Shown here piece by piece: positions 9,601 to 16,891 of a stretch of 64,000 bases of DNA (position 1 is the stretch's first letter; each line of letters opens with the position of its first letter). The stretch spans positions 1-64,000 of the forward strand of contig JANQKN010000200.1 of assembly GCA_028281065.1 (NCBI GenBank). The letters run 5' to 3'. The notes below the pieces were generated by a model. It had not been told where the DNA came from, did not search any database, and worked only from the letters and a program-made list of their open reading frames with translations. The position numbers and the translations under genes were made by a program. The stretch is from Flavobacteriaceae bacterium (GTDB lineage: Bacteria; Bacteroidota; Bacteroidia; Flavobacteriales; Flavobacteriaceae).

Positions 9601-10060
9601 TGCGCAGGCAATCAGCTCGTTTGGACAAGAGGAAATCTCTAGATTTGAAAAAGAAGGGAAAATTTCTGTTTTGTTTAACGAAAAAAATGTTACTTTAACA
9701 CTCGACGAGGTACTCATTAGTTCGCAGGACATAGAAGGATGGTTGGTTGCCAATGCTAGTGGGTTAACAGTTGCCCTGGACGTAACCATAACCGATGAAC
9801 TGAAGAATGAAGGGATTGCGAGAGAGTTGGTAAATCGCATTCAGAACCTACGAAAAGACTCTGGGTTCGAAGTTACCGACCGAGTTGAAATCACCTTGCA
9901 AGAAGATAAAAACCTAAAATCTGCCATAGAGCAGAATATAGCTTACATTAAACAAGAAACCTTAACCGAAGTATTGCAGTTTGAAGCGGAAGTAGGAGAT
10001 GGAACAGAAATTACTTTCGACGATATTGCCACAAGGTTAAGCATTAAAAAACACAATTGA
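6656..10060 (+). CDS. ileS: Isoleucyl-tRNA synthetase, type 2, with GXHH signature
   Basis: 1134 residues. Charges tRNA-Ile with isoleucine in the cytosol. The catalytic domain begins with FFEGPPSANG and the signature at residues 57-60, which reads GIHH (6824-6835) where class I enzymes have HXGH. GWDTHGLPIE follows, then the CP1 editing domain from about 180 with WTTTPWTLPSNTA near 236, and KMSKR at 681-685 (8696-8710). The anticodon-binding region and a long C-terminal tail lack the CxxC zinc finger of type 1 enzymes. Length, tail and KAGTGLSSHE all fit the eukaryote-like IleRS2 class, which tolerates mupirocin. Swapped GXHH signatures are reported in a hyper-resistant subset of IleRS2. A dksA-like gene starts one base after the stop. 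Confidence 0.97.
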   Translation: MSTKFKEYKGLDLPKLGEEVLDFWKRENIFEQSISIREGNEPYVFFEGPPSANGLPGIHHVMARAIKDIFCRYKTQKGYKVDRKAGWDTHGLPIELGVEKELGITKEDIGKKISVEEYNAACRKAVMRYTDVWNKVTESYGYWVDMDDPYITYKSKYMETVWWLLKQIYNKDLLYKGYTIQPYSPKAGTGLSSHELNQPGTYQDVTDTTVVAQFKAINETLPDFLQGFGDVHFLAWTTTPWTLPSNTALTVGPKIDYVLVKTFNQYTFEPIHIVLAKNLVGKQLSGKYEVVEDESTLSEYEQGAKKIPFVVVKECKGADLVGIRYEQLLPYALPYENPENAFRVISGDFVTTEDGTGIVHTAPTFGADDAKVAKEATPEVPPMLVKDENDNLVPLVDLQGRFRPEMGEFGGKYVKNEYYNDGEAPEKSIDVELAIKLKIENKAFKVEKYLHSYPNCWRTDKPILYYPLDSWFIQVTSFRDRMYELNQSINWKPKATGEGRFGNWLANANDWNLSRSRYWGIPLPIWRTDDGKEEICIGSVEELKAEMAKSVAAGHMDKDIFEDFVVGDFSEENYDTVDLHKNIVDQIVLVSPSGKPMKREADLIDVWFDSGSMPYAQWHYPFENKEKVEDTWRKADFIAEGVDQTRGWFYTLHAIATMIFDDVAYKNVVSNGLVLDKNGQKMSKRLGNAVDPFDTLAQYGPDATRWYMISNANPWDNLKFDSDGIAEVRNKLFGTLYNTYSFFSLYANLDDFNYEEADIALESRSEIDRWILSELNTLIQKVDDAYADYEPTKATRAISEFVQENLSNWFVRLSRRRFWKGSYGEDKISAYQTLHTCLVTVAQLGAPVAPFFMDRLYKDLTAGVVQKAPDSVHLSNFPKVDTTYIDKELERKMQRAQTISSLVLSLRQREKIKVRQPLQKIMIPVLDDSEREEIMAVSNLIKSEVNVKEIELIDEGSGILVKQIKPDFKKLGPRFGKDMKGIAQAISSFGQEEISRFEKEGKISVLFNEKNVTLTLDEVLISSQDIEGWLVANASGLTVALDVTITDELKNEGIARELVNRIQNLRKDSGFEVTDRVEITLQEDKNLKSAIEQNIAYIKQETLTEVLQFEAEVGDGTEITFDDIATRLSIKKHN

Positions 10061-10061
10061 T

Positions 10062-10445
10062 ATGGCTCAAGAAGTAAAGAATCGATACAGTGATAAGGAG
10101 CTTGAGGAATTTAGAGTGCTTATTCAGGAAAAAATTGAAAAGGCAACAGAGCAACTCCACCTTATAGAAAGCGCGTATAAAAATGACAGTAATAATGGTA
10201 CGGACGATACCTCTCCCACTTTTAAAGCCTTTGACGAAGGTAGCGAAGTGATGAGCAAGGAAACATCTTCCCAATTGGCCATTCGCCAGGAGAAGTTTAT
10301 CCGTGACCTTAAAAACGCCTTGATCCGAATAGAAAACAAAACCTATGGCATATGTCGTGTTACAGGTAAATTGATCAATCCAGAACGCTTAAAACTGGTT
10401 CCTCATGCTACGTTGAGTATTGAGGCCAAGAACATGCAGAAATAG
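10062..10445 (+). CDS. TraR/DksA-family protein with degenerate zinc finger
   Basis: 127 residues. N-terminal coiled-coil helices (about 10-45 and 65-92) bracket an acidic Asp-containing turn (GTDDTSPTF). The C-terminus YGICRVTGKLINPERLKLVPHATL aligns with the DksA zinc finger in spacing, but Cys 98 is the only cysteine in the whole protein. Three of the four expected zinc ligands are missing. Such Cys-poor DksA relatives are common in Bacteroidota. They are presumed to enter the RNA polymerase secondary channel as DksA does; that is family inference. It begins one base after ileS and is followed at once by a hairpin at 10476, so it is probably cotranscribed with ileS. Confidence 0.85.
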   Translation: MAQEVKNRYSDKELEEFRVLIQEKIEKATEQLHLIESAYKNDSNNGTDDTSPTFKAFDEGSEVMSKETSSQLAIRQEKFIRDLKNALIRIENKTYGICRVTGKLINPERLKLVPHATLSIEAKNMQK

Positions 10446-10475
10446 CACATTTAATATATCTACTATTACGTATTG

Positions 10476-10499
10476 GCCCTACTTGGTAGGGCTTTTTTT
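10476..10499 (+). terminator. Intrinsic terminator abutting the next start codon
   Basis: GCCCTAC, loop TTG and GTAGGGC form a 7-bp stem followed by seven T. The final T run touches the ATG at 10500, leaving no room for a leader between terminator and start. It probably ends or attenuates the ileS-dksA transcript. Confidence 0.8.
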
Positions 10500-11129
10500 A
10501 TGCAAAAACGGTGCATTTATATCATCCTTTTCATTTTAACCCTATCGCCTTGCTGGGGTCAAAAGATCATCCAACGATCCCTAGATGCTGCAGGGATAAA
10601 AAGGGTGGAAATTACCAGTGATCAGGTCTTTTTTATAAAAATTGAAGCATCCAACACCCCAACCATACAAGTACACACCGAAGTAGAAGGCGAGAATTAT
10701 GAAAATGTGGTGCTCTCCTTAAGTGAAAAGGATGGGACATTGGCTGTAAAAACCGGCTATACACCTTATTTTGAAGCCAACAACGATAAATTGGCCGCAC
10801 ATAAGGTAATTTCTATTGAGATGACCCTTAGCATTCCCGAAAATTTGGAAGTGTTTATAAGCTCTTTTATCGCTTCGGTAGAGGCAACGGGGGTATTCAA
10901 AAACCTGTACACGGGACTCAACAATGGTAATTGTACCTTAACCAATTATTTGGGTGATGCCCAACTCAATACCCGGAATGGGTTTATAAAAGTGAATGCC
11001 CAAGCTGGGGTTCATGGTACTGCCTTTTCACAAAGAGGAAGGGTAGAGGATCAACTTCCCGAAACGGGATTCTATAAGGTGGAAGCCCAAAGTGTTAATG
11101 GAGATGTAATTTTAGCCCCCAGCCAATAA
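10500..11129 (+). CDS. Secreted DUF4097-like adhesin-fold protein
   Basis: 209 residues from the ATG at 10500; an in-frame TTG at 10473 lies inside the terminator stem and is rejected. The signal peptide is MQKRCIYIILFILTLSPCWGQ. The mature part is a ladder of short strands with repeated small and polar residues (VEATGVFKNLYTGLNNGNCTL, NGFIKVNAQAG, VEAQSVNGDVIL), the pattern of DUF4097/DUF2807 right-handed beta-helix proteins. These are exported and often associated with the cell surface; function is unknown. It lies between the dksA-like gene and lspA, and expression may come from read-through or a promoter within the upstream gene. Confidence 0.6.
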   Translation: MQKRCIYIILFILTLSPCWGQKIIQRSLDAAGIKRVEITSDQVFFIKIEASNTPTIQVHTEVEGENYENVVLSLSEKDGTLAVKTGYTPYFEANNDKLAAHKVISIEMTLSIPENLEVFISSFIASVEATGVFKNLYTGLNNGNCTLTNYLGDAQLNTRNGFIKVNAQAGVHGTAFSQRGRVEDQLPETGFYKVEAQSVNGDVILAPSQ

Positions 11130-11162
11130 TTATTCTTTATTTTTGCGCAATTACAGAAATTT

Positions 11163-11744
11163 ATGTCGCTACGAAAAGCCCTATTTATTGTTATCCTGAT
11201 CTTGCTGTTAGACCAAGTTCTAAAGATTTATATAAAAACCACTTATGCATTAGGGGGAGGTTTTGAAATTTTTAGTTGGTTTGACATTAACTTTGTAGAA
11301 AATCCAGGGATGGCTTGGGGTGTAGAGATTCCAGGACAATATGGCAAATTGATTCTTTCCATCTTCCGCCTCTTTGCTATTGCGGGAATCGGCTATTGGC
11401 TGTACGATACTATTCGTAAAAATGCACCTGCCATACTTACCTTTGCGTTGGCATTTATTTTTGCGGGGGCGTTTGGAAATATTATCGACTCGGTTTTTTA
11501 CGGGGTCATATTTGAAGATAGTACCAACCAAGTAGCTCAAATCTTCCCCGAACAGGGCTACGGCAAATGGTTCCACGGCCGGGTAGTGGATATGTTTCAC
11601 TTTTCTTTTTTCCCGCCTGTCTTTAATATAGCGGATGCTGCCATAAGTCTAGGTGTTGGGATCTTGATCGTTTTCAACAGAAAAGCCTTCCCTAAAAAGG
11701 TAAAAGAAGAAAACAAGGAAGAAATTTCTACGAAGGAACTTTAA
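11163..11744 (+). CDS. lspA: Signal peptidase II
   Basis: 193 residues, with four transmembrane segments (about 5-25, 63-81, 88-107, 150-172). Cleaves the signal peptide of diacylglyceryl-modified prolipoproteins at the inner membrane. Catalytic aspartates are D109 in GNIIDS and D158 in FNIADAAIS; the preceding VENPGMAWG and GRVVDMFHF are family blocks. There is an extra periplasmic loop (about 113-137), as in other Bacteroidota LspA proteins, and a charged Lys/Glu tail. Its last four bases overlap the convergent response-regulator stop. Many lipoproteins in this window would be its substrates. Confidence 0.95.
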   Translation: MSLRKALFIVILILLLDQVLKIYIKTTYALGGGFEIFSWFDINFVENPGMAWGVEIPGQYGKLILSIFRLFAIAGIGYWLYDTIRKNAPAILTFALAFIFAGAFGNIIDSVFYGVIFEDSTNQVAQIFPEQGYGKWFHGRVVDMFHFSFFPPVFNIADAAISLGVGILIVFNRKAFPKKVKEENKEEISTKEL

Positions 11745-12166
11745 GCACTGTTTCTCACGAATATCGCTTCAAATTCATCAAGATCTACAGGCTTCACCAA
11801 ATAATCCGTCACTAGGGAAAATTCCTTGGCCCGTTCCAAATCCATGGGGTTTATTGAAGAACTCACGATATATAAAGTGGTTTTTACGTCCTTCCCGGTT
11901 TTTATCTTGGTGAATTCCTCCAAAAACCGCCACCCATCCATAACGGGCATGTTTAGATCCAACAGAATGATTTCGGGGAAAATGCGATCGTCTTCTTTTT
12001 CTATGATGGGAGTAAAGTAGTTAAGTGCTTCTCGACCATTTTTGAAAATAAGCAGGTTTTCGGATAGTTTCCGAATGTTGATCACTTTTTTTATGAGGTT
12101 GATGTATACGTCGTCGTCATCGATAATGCATGCTAGCTTGATTGGGGGAGGGGATTGGGTTGTCAA
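11741..12166 (-). CDS. Single-domain response regulator
   Basis: 141 residues, a receiver domain only. The acidic pocket is DDDD at 16-19, the phospho-acceptor is D70 in ILLDLNMPVMDGW, the conserved Ser lies in YIVSSS and the Lys in YLVKPVD. There is no output domain, so it signals by protein-protein contact, like CheY or the Rcp-type partners of PAS kinases. It follows the histidine-kinase gene by 24 bases in the same operon, and the two form a likely cognate pair. Its stop overlaps the lspA stop region by four bases. Confidence 0.9.
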   Translation of the reverse strand: MTTQSPPPIKLACIIDDDDVYINLIKKVINIRKLSENLLIFKNGREALNYFTPIIEKEDDRIFPEIILLDLNMPVMDGWRFLEEFTKIKTGKDVKTTLYIVSSSINPMDLERAKEFSLVTDYLVKPVDLDEFEAIFVRNSA

Positions 12167-12190
12167 GAGGTTAGGGGATTTTTTGGTTGA

Positions 12191-13330
12191 TTAGAATACG
12201 ATTTTAAATGTGGTTCCTTCATCTACAGCACTCTGTACATGAATGCTTCCTTGCAGGGTTTCAATTTGGTTTTTAGTTATAAATAGACCGATCCCAACCG
12301 ATTCTTTCCCAGTATGGAAGGTCTGGTACATATTAAACAGGTTGTCACCGTGCTTTTCGAGATCGATACCCAAACCATTGTCCCTGATCATGAGGCAGGT
12401 TTTATCTTCTTCTTTAAAACTGCAGATGTCTATAACGGGGTGTCTGTCTGGGTGTCTGTACTTAATGGCATTGGTTATGAGGTTTAGGAAAATGCTTTCC
12501 AAGTACGATGGGATGTACCGTATTTCTGGCACTTCCGAGAAATCCGAGAATATCTCCGTTTGGGTTTCTTCGATCATTCTACTAATGGAACTCACGGTAC
12601 TTTGCAGCACATGATCGAAACTCAAAATCCTTCGCTCGTCCAAGGAATGGGACTGGGCCGTAACGATTTCGTTCAAGTGGTTGATGGTTTCGTTAAGGCT
12701 TTCGGAAATATCGAAAAGGCTTGATTTTAATTCCTCCTCCTCATCGGGATTGTTGATCGATTTCAGCAAATCCAATGTAAGACTCAGGTTACTGGCATGC
12801 GATCGTAGGTTATGGGAAACGATATGTGCAAAATTGAAAAGTCTCGAGTTTTGGGATTCGATCACTTTTACAGAAGTTTCTAAGCTTATCTCTTTCAGTT
12901 TTACTTCATCTATATCCTGGAATATTCCCTGAATCCCAACAACTTCATGGTTTTTGTCATAAATCGGCCTTCCTACGGCTTTGGCCCAAAATTCCTTTTT
13001 ATCGTAGGTTACCATTTTTACAATGGTATTGAAAGGAACCCCCATACTACAGGCCATGAACAATTCGGCAGCTTTTGCTTTGTGTTCTTCCGCATAAAAA
13101 TCGGAAGCATTTCTCAGCGAGGGTCTATAGTCATTTGGAATATTAAGGATTTTACGGGTTTGTGGGTCTAAATAGGTCTTCTTTTCTTTGAACTTAATAG
13201 TCCATCCTCCCACACCCGTTAATTCGGCAACATCTTTGTAATAAAAATTGTCAAACGGATTTTCTGAAGTCCCTTTGCGGGTCTCTAGTTCCTTTGGGTT
13301 TTTGTTTTTCTTCTTATGCGTTAAAAACAT
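12191..13330 (-). CDS. Soluble PAS-domain histidine kinase
   Basis: 379 residues with no transmembrane segment, so cytosolic. A PAS domain spans about 35-145 (GGWTIKF, DPQTRKILNIP, GIQGIFQDIDE). The dimerisation helix has the phospho-acceptor H173 in HIVSHNLRSHASN. The HATPase_c domain has the N box NLITNAIKYRHPD, the G1 box IRDNGLGID and the G2 box GIGLFITK. The SHNLR H-box type is common in Bacteroidota PAS kinases. The signal is unknown; a small ligand or redox state sensed by PAS is possible. Transcribed first, then the receiver protein. An upstream palindrome at 13386-13400 may be regulatory. Confidence 0.9.
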   Translation of the reverse strand: MFLTHKKKNKNPKELETRKGTSENPFDNFYYKDVAELTGVGGWTIKFKEKKTYLDPQTRKILNIPNDYRPSLRNASDFYAEEHKAKAAELFMACSMGVPFNTIVKMVTYDKKEFWAKAVGRPIYDKNHEVVGIQGIFQDIDEVKLKEISLETSVKVIESQNSRLFNFAHIVSHNLRSHASNLSLTLDLLKSINNPDEEEELKSSLFDISESLNETINHLNEIVTAQSHSLDERRILSFDHVLQSTVSSISRMIEETQTEIFSDFSEVPEIRYIPSYLESIFLNLITNAIKYRHPDRHPVIDICSFKEEDKTCLMIRDNGLGIDLEKHGDNLFNMYQTFHTGKESVGIGLFITKNQIETLQGSIHVQSAVDEGTTFKIVF

Positions 13331-13385
13331 GGTCTTTACAATAAGTTTATTGGGGGCCGTAATATACAGTAAAAAACCGAAACAC

Positions 13386-13400
13386 TACGGGAATCCCGTA
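13386..13400. promoter_or_regulatory. Perfect 15-base palindrome TACGGGA-A-TCCCGTA
   Basis: A 7-bp perfect inverted repeat around a single central base lies between the cyclo-ligase stop (13426) and the kinase start (13330), 56 bases ahead of the kinase ATG. The one-base centre is too small for a full hairpin loop, so a DNA-binding dyad is more likely. A shorter hairpin acting as terminator of the upstream operon cannot be excluded. Confidence 0.35.
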
Positions 13401-13425
13401 TTTAGCGCCTATGGATCGTGAGTTG

Positions 13426-13989
13426 TTAATGGAATGTATAAACAGTTTTTGGAGTGATACAATAGTCCAGTGGAACATCGTTCGGGTCATGGGGAATGGA
13501 AGTTTCAGCTTCAAAAAAAGACAACCCTATCTTTAGGCAATCTTCGCGGCATTGCGCCAAAAAACGATCGTAAAAACCTTTCCCATAACCAATACGGTTT
13601 CCGTTGCGATCAAAAGCTAATAAGGGAATAAACACCACTTCAACCTGTGAGGCAGGCAATTCTATACCTGCTACTGGTTCTGGGATACCATACCCCGAAG
13701 GTTTTAATACCGTGTTTTCCTGAAGCAGGAAATGCTTCATTTCGCCCGACTCGAAATCGGCTTTAGGAACCAAAATGCTTTTGTCACGTCCCTGTAGGAT
13801 ATGCAATAGGAATTCGGTCTGGACTTCTTTTTTATTGGAAATGGAAAGAAAAATATGGTAGCAGGTTGCTTCCCAAATGGGAAGTTCCAAAGCTTTATTC
13901 GCAATGGCGATGCTGTTGTCTTCTAGTTGCGAAGGGATCAACGCTTCCCTTTTGGCTTTGTATGTTTTCCGTAGCGTGTTTTTGTCCAT
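13426..13989 (-). CDS. 5-formyltetrahydrofolate cyclo-ligase
   Basis: 187 residues from the ATG at 13989. Converts 5-formyl-THF with ATP to 5,10-methenyl-THF, returning stored folate to the one-carbon pool. Family blocks: basic N-terminus LRKTYKAKREAL, LVPKADFESGEM, GYGIPEP, VVFIPLLAFD and the ATP/substrate loop NRIGYGKGFYDRFL near the C-terminus. The frame continues upstream to 14091, but its ATG at 13989 overlaps the stop of the aspartoacylase-like gene by one base (TGATG), the classic coupled-start arrangement. It is the last gene of the rimK operon. Confidence 0.92.
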   Translation of the reverse strand: MDKNTLRKTYKAKREALIPSQLEDNSIAIANKALELPIWEATCYHIFLSISNKKEVQTEFLLHILQGRDKSILVPKADFESGEMKHFLLQENTVLKPSGYGIPEPVAGIELPASQVEVVFIPLLAFDRNGNRIGYGKGFYDRFLAQCREDCLKIGLSFFEAETSIPHDPNDVPLDYCITPKTVYTFH

Positions 13990-14960
13990 CACTGTACGGC
14001 TGTAGATATGTGGAACAGTGCATCCCCTTGATACACCAATGGAGCTTCGTTTACATTGATCACATAGCCTTCCTGATTGGACTTTATCCAATAATGAATT
14101 TTTCCGTAGGGATCGGTAATATGCCCAATCACTTCCTTTAGTTTTACATAGTTTCCTACTTTGATGGACGATTTAAACATCCCGGAATGATTGGCTCGTA
14201 TCCATTTGCTTTGCGTAATGGTAACCGAAGCCTTTTTTGGTGACGATACTTTAAACTTGGATCGAAGCATCCCTAAATGATGTAATACCCTTTTAGAACC
14301 ATTAACCCCAGTATTGCTCACGACAGTATCTATGGAGTTGGATTTTCCCCCTTCAAACAAAAGCAAAGGGATCCCTTTTTTCTGACAAGCACTTCGGAAG
14401 GATTTATTCAGGTTTTTGGAATGAAGGATAAAAGGGGCGTTAAACTGCTGCGCCAAAGTGGTGAGCTCTTCCATATCTTTTTCAATACGAATATGGGGCA
14501 CATTAAACCTACTGGAACCCCCTGTGTGGAAGTCGATACAATAATCCACATGCGGGATAATGTCGTTCATTAATTTATAGGCCACCTGCGCTGCCAACGA
14601 TCCCGTTTTACTGCCTGGGAAGGAACGGTTTAAGTCCCTGCCATCGGGAAATTCCCGTACCTTTTGTAAGAACCCAAAAATGTTGACGATGGGGATGCAG
14701 ATGATGGTTCCTATTTTAGGTTTGTTAATTCCCTTGGACACCATCTGACGGACAATTTCGATACCGTTTACCTCATCCCCGTGTATCCCTGCCGTGAACA
14801 AAACGGTAGGGCCATCGTGTTTAGAACGTTCTACAATAATGGGAACATCCACGGGACTGGTGGTGTGTAAGTTGGCAAAACTAAAATTGAGCTCTACCGA
14901 ACTTCCTGGGGGAATATCTTGATCCATGATGATCATGGATTTGGCCTTTTTTGGGGTCAT
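13989..14960 (-). CDS. Succinylglutamate desuccinylase/aspartoacylase-family zinc hydrolase
   Basis: 323 residues. The zinc-carboxypeptidase fold is shown by H60 and E63 in AGIHGDEVNG, the Arg/Asn block GRDLNRSFPGS, the third zinc ligand His in CIDFHTGG and the catalytic Glu in LLFEGG. The C-terminal ~100 residues form a beta domain (IRANHSGMFKSSIKVG, VINVNEAPLVYQG). Family members remove acyl or amino-acid groups from amide-linked substrates. Direct coupling to rimK (4-base ATGA overlap at 14957-14960) suggests it acts on the glutamate-type amide bonds that RimK makes; that is inference. No signal peptide. Confidence 0.88.
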   Translation of the reverse strand: MTPKKAKSMIIMDQDIPPGSSVELNFSFANLHTTSPVDVPIIVERSKHDGPTVLFTAGIHGDEVNGIEIVRQMVSKGINKPKIGTIICIPIVNIFGFLQKVREFPDGRDLNRSFPGSKTGSLAAQVAYKLMNDIIPHVDYCIDFHTGGSSRFNVPHIRIEKDMEELTTLAQQFNAPFILHSKNLNKSFRSACQKKGIPLLLFEGGKSNSIDTVVSNTGVNGSKRVLHHLGMLRSKFKVSSPKKASVTITQSKWIRANHSGMFKSSIKVGNYVKLKEVIGHITDPYGKIHYWIKSNQEGYVINVNEAPLVYQGDALFHISTAVQ

Positions 14961-15832
14961 GTACGTTTGTTGCGTTCTATATAGTTTATAATTTTTGTGG
15001 CAATATCAATACCAGTAGTGTTCTCTATGCCTTCCAAACCTGGGGTGGAATTTACTTCGAGCACCATAGGACCGTGTTGGGATTCTAAAATATCCACTCC
15101 GCAAACACCCAGCTTAAGGGCTTTGGCTGCCCTAATCGCAATGTTTTCCTGTACGTGGGATAAATTAATGGGTTCTGCCGTTCCCCCACGGTGTAGGTTG
15201 GATCGGAACTCCCCGCTGCGGCTTTGCCGTTTCATGGCAGCAACCACTTGGCCATCCACCACAATAGCGCGGAGATCGGCCCCGTTGGATTCCGCAATGA
15301 ATTCCTGAATAACGAAACGGGCTTTGGCTGTTTTTAGTGTTTCTATGGTAGAAAGGGCAGAAGCGTGGGTCTCTGCTAAGATCACCCCTTGTCCGTGGGT
15401 GCCCTGCAATAATTTTAAGATCACGGGACCTTTCCCAAAGTGGGCTAAGGCAGCTTCTACATCGGGAACATTGCCCAGTATGGTTTTGGGAACCGAAACC
15501 CCAGCTTTGGCCAATACCTGAAAACAGGTCCATTTGTTACGGGACTGTAAAATGGGTTCGGCACCTACCACACAAAACACCCCCATAGATTGGAAATGCC
15601 GTACCAGGGAAGAACCGTAATAGGTGTGCGATGCACCAATACGGGGGATTACCGCGTGAAGGTCATCCACAACCTCGTTGTAATAATACAAAACAGCTTT
15701 ACCCTGTGCTACCGCCAAGGTACAATGAGCAGGATCCAGCACCTCCATATTGTGGTTTCTGGCCAACCCAGCTTTGAGCAAGCTTTGGGTAGAATATAAA
15801 TGTTCCCCGCGGGATAATACAGCAATGTTCAT
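14957..15832 (-). CDS. rimK: RimK-family ATP-grasp glutamate ligase
   Basis: 291 residues from the ATG at 15832; a GTG at 15841 is three codons upstream. Family blocks: N-terminal MNIAVLSRGEHLYST, PRIGASHTYYGSSLVRHF, the ATP-grasp lysine in VILKLLQGTHGQGV, FIAESNGADLRAIVVDG, AMKRQSRSGEFRSNLHRGG and the Mg-binding VLEVNSTPGLEGIE. RimK adds glutamates to the C-terminus of ribosomal protein S6 in E. coli; homologues ligate glutamate to other acceptors. First gene of an overlapping trio with the aspartoacylase-like hydrolase and the cyclo-ligase. The 500-base upstream region separates it from the divergent ompH-like gene. Confidence 0.92.
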   Translation of the reverse strand: MNIAVLSRGEHLYSTQSLLKAGLARNHNMEVLDPAHCTLAVAQGKAVLYYYNEVVDDLHAVIPRIGASHTYYGSSLVRHFQSMGVFCVVGAEPILQSRNKWTCFQVLAKAGVSVPKTILGNVPDVEAALAHFGKGPVILKLLQGTHGQGVILAETHASALSTIETLKTAKARFVIQEFIAESNGADLRAIVVDGQVVAAMKRQSRSGEFRSNLHRGGTAEPINLSHVQENIAIRAAKALKLGVCGVDILESQHGPMVLEVNSTPGLEGIENTTGIDIATKIINYIERNKRT

Positions 15833-16219
15833 GTACAGCACTTACTGTATGCAATTTAGGAAAAAAGTGTGTTCCTAAATAATACACCTTGGGGAATTTA
15901 CTTTTGGGAGTTTCCTTACAAAAAAGAAAATTGCAGCAATTTTTATTGTGGAAAAACCGCAAAAAAATAATCGTTTTTAAACAAGAGCGCAACAATTTGC
16001 TATTCAAGGGAGTAGCATAAAAAAGAGCACTCGAAATTTTTAAATCGTCACCTATTGTTAATAATTCGATGCCAGAAACAGACACTTTTTTATTAGCTTT
16101 GACCGTTCTTTAGCAAGAACTTTTTTTTAAATCTCCCCTCCCGATTTATTGACGATATGTTAATACCATCTTGGTGTGGTTGCAACTTTTATGAGTATAA
16201 AAAAAACAGGAAAGTCCTT
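15833..16219. other. Divergent intergenic region, AT-rich, no gene seen
   Basis: This is the left part of the region between rimK (minus) and the OmpH-like gene (plus). It is AT-rich with several homopolymer A/T runs and holds no convincing coding frame; only open frames of about 30 codons occur. A TAGCTTTG box at 16094-16101 matches the -7 consensus on the plus strand but lacks a -33 partner. Confidence 0.5.
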
Positions 16220-16250
16220 TTTGTGGTTATGGAAAAACCTTATACCTTTG
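16220..16250 (+). promoter_or_regulatory. Bacteroidota consensus promoter
   Basis: TTTG at 16220-16223, a 19-base spacer and TACCTTTG at 16243-16250 give both boxes of the Bacteroidota primary-sigma consensus exactly. It would give a leader of about 90 bases ahead of the OmpH-like gene at 16349, and could drive the run down to the RHS genes. Confidence 0.7.
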
Positions 16251-16348
16251 GGGCACTTCCCTCTATTAAAATTCAGATCATTTAACTAGGATGATTTTGA
16301 ATGCTTTGACATATTTATATCAAAATTCATTGTTTAGAATAATATTCT

Positions 16349-16882
16349 ATGAATAAAATTTCAGTTGTATTGTCATTAGTGGCAATCGCACTATCGCTGT
16401 TTTCTTTTTTTTATTTGAAACCATCTTCCAATTTGGTGTATGTAGACGTTAATAAATTATTGGAAGGCTACGATCGTACCCAAGTAGAGCGTTCAGCTTT
16501 CGAAGAAAAGGCGAAAGGTATGCAAGCCAATGTGGATAGTTTAATTGCAAATTGGCAAGAAGAGTTAAAAACCTATGAAAAGGAACGTTCTTCCATGACC
16601 AAAAAAGAGATCGAACTAAAACAAGAGTTGTTGGCCAATAAGCAAGAGCAAATAGGAAGCTACCAACAAGCCATCCAAAAACAGATCCAAGAAGAAGATC
16701 AAAAAGCAACCCAGACCGTAATCAATGATATTAATGATTACGTGAAGGAATTCGGAAAAAATAATAACTATAGAATCATTTTTGGTGCCAGTGGAGCTGG
16801 AAACATTATGTATGCAGACGAGGCATCCGATCTGACCGAAGAGGTCTTGGAAGGCCTCAACAAAGAATATCAAGGGAATTGA
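16349..16882 (+). CDS. OmpH/Skp-family periplasmic chaperone-like protein
   Basis: 177 residues. An N-terminal hydrophobic signal or anchor (5-25) is followed by the OmpH opening strand LVYVDVNKLLEGYD. A long charged coiled coil (about 45-115, rich in Gln, Glu and Lys) then leads to a closing helix and strand (INDYVKEFGKNNNYRIIFG, then NIMYADEASDLT). Skp-like proteins form trimeric tentacled holdases for outer-membrane proteins in the periplasm. The segment before the mature start has no clear cleavage site, so it may stay anchored. Nine bases separate it from the following lipoprotein gene. Confidence 0.85.
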   Translation: MNKISVVLSLVAIALSLFSFFYLKPSSNLVYVDVNKLLEGYDRTQVERSAFEEKAKGMQANVDSLIANWQEELKTYEKERSSMTKKEIELKQELLANKQEQIGSYQQAIQKQIQEEDQKATQTVINDINDYVKEFGKNNNYRIIFGASGAGNIMYADEASDLTEEVLEGLNKEYQGN

Positions 16883-16891
16883 TATAATTAA

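Noticed and set aside
8063..9840. Several antisense open frames of 60-150 codons across ileS
   Set aside because: They mirror the codon pattern of ileS, encode no recognisable domain and have no signals; they are shadows. The same holds for antisense frames across the RHS, uvrC and TonB receptor genes.
10473..10499. TTG start for the DUF4097-like protein
   Set aside because: It lies in the terminator stem and puts nine extra residues before a normal signal peptide starting at the ATG 10500.
16191..16289. 32-codon frame ahead of the OmpH-like gene (MSIKKTGKSF start)
   Set aside because: It contains the full consensus promoter at 16220-16250 inside it and has no family likeness.
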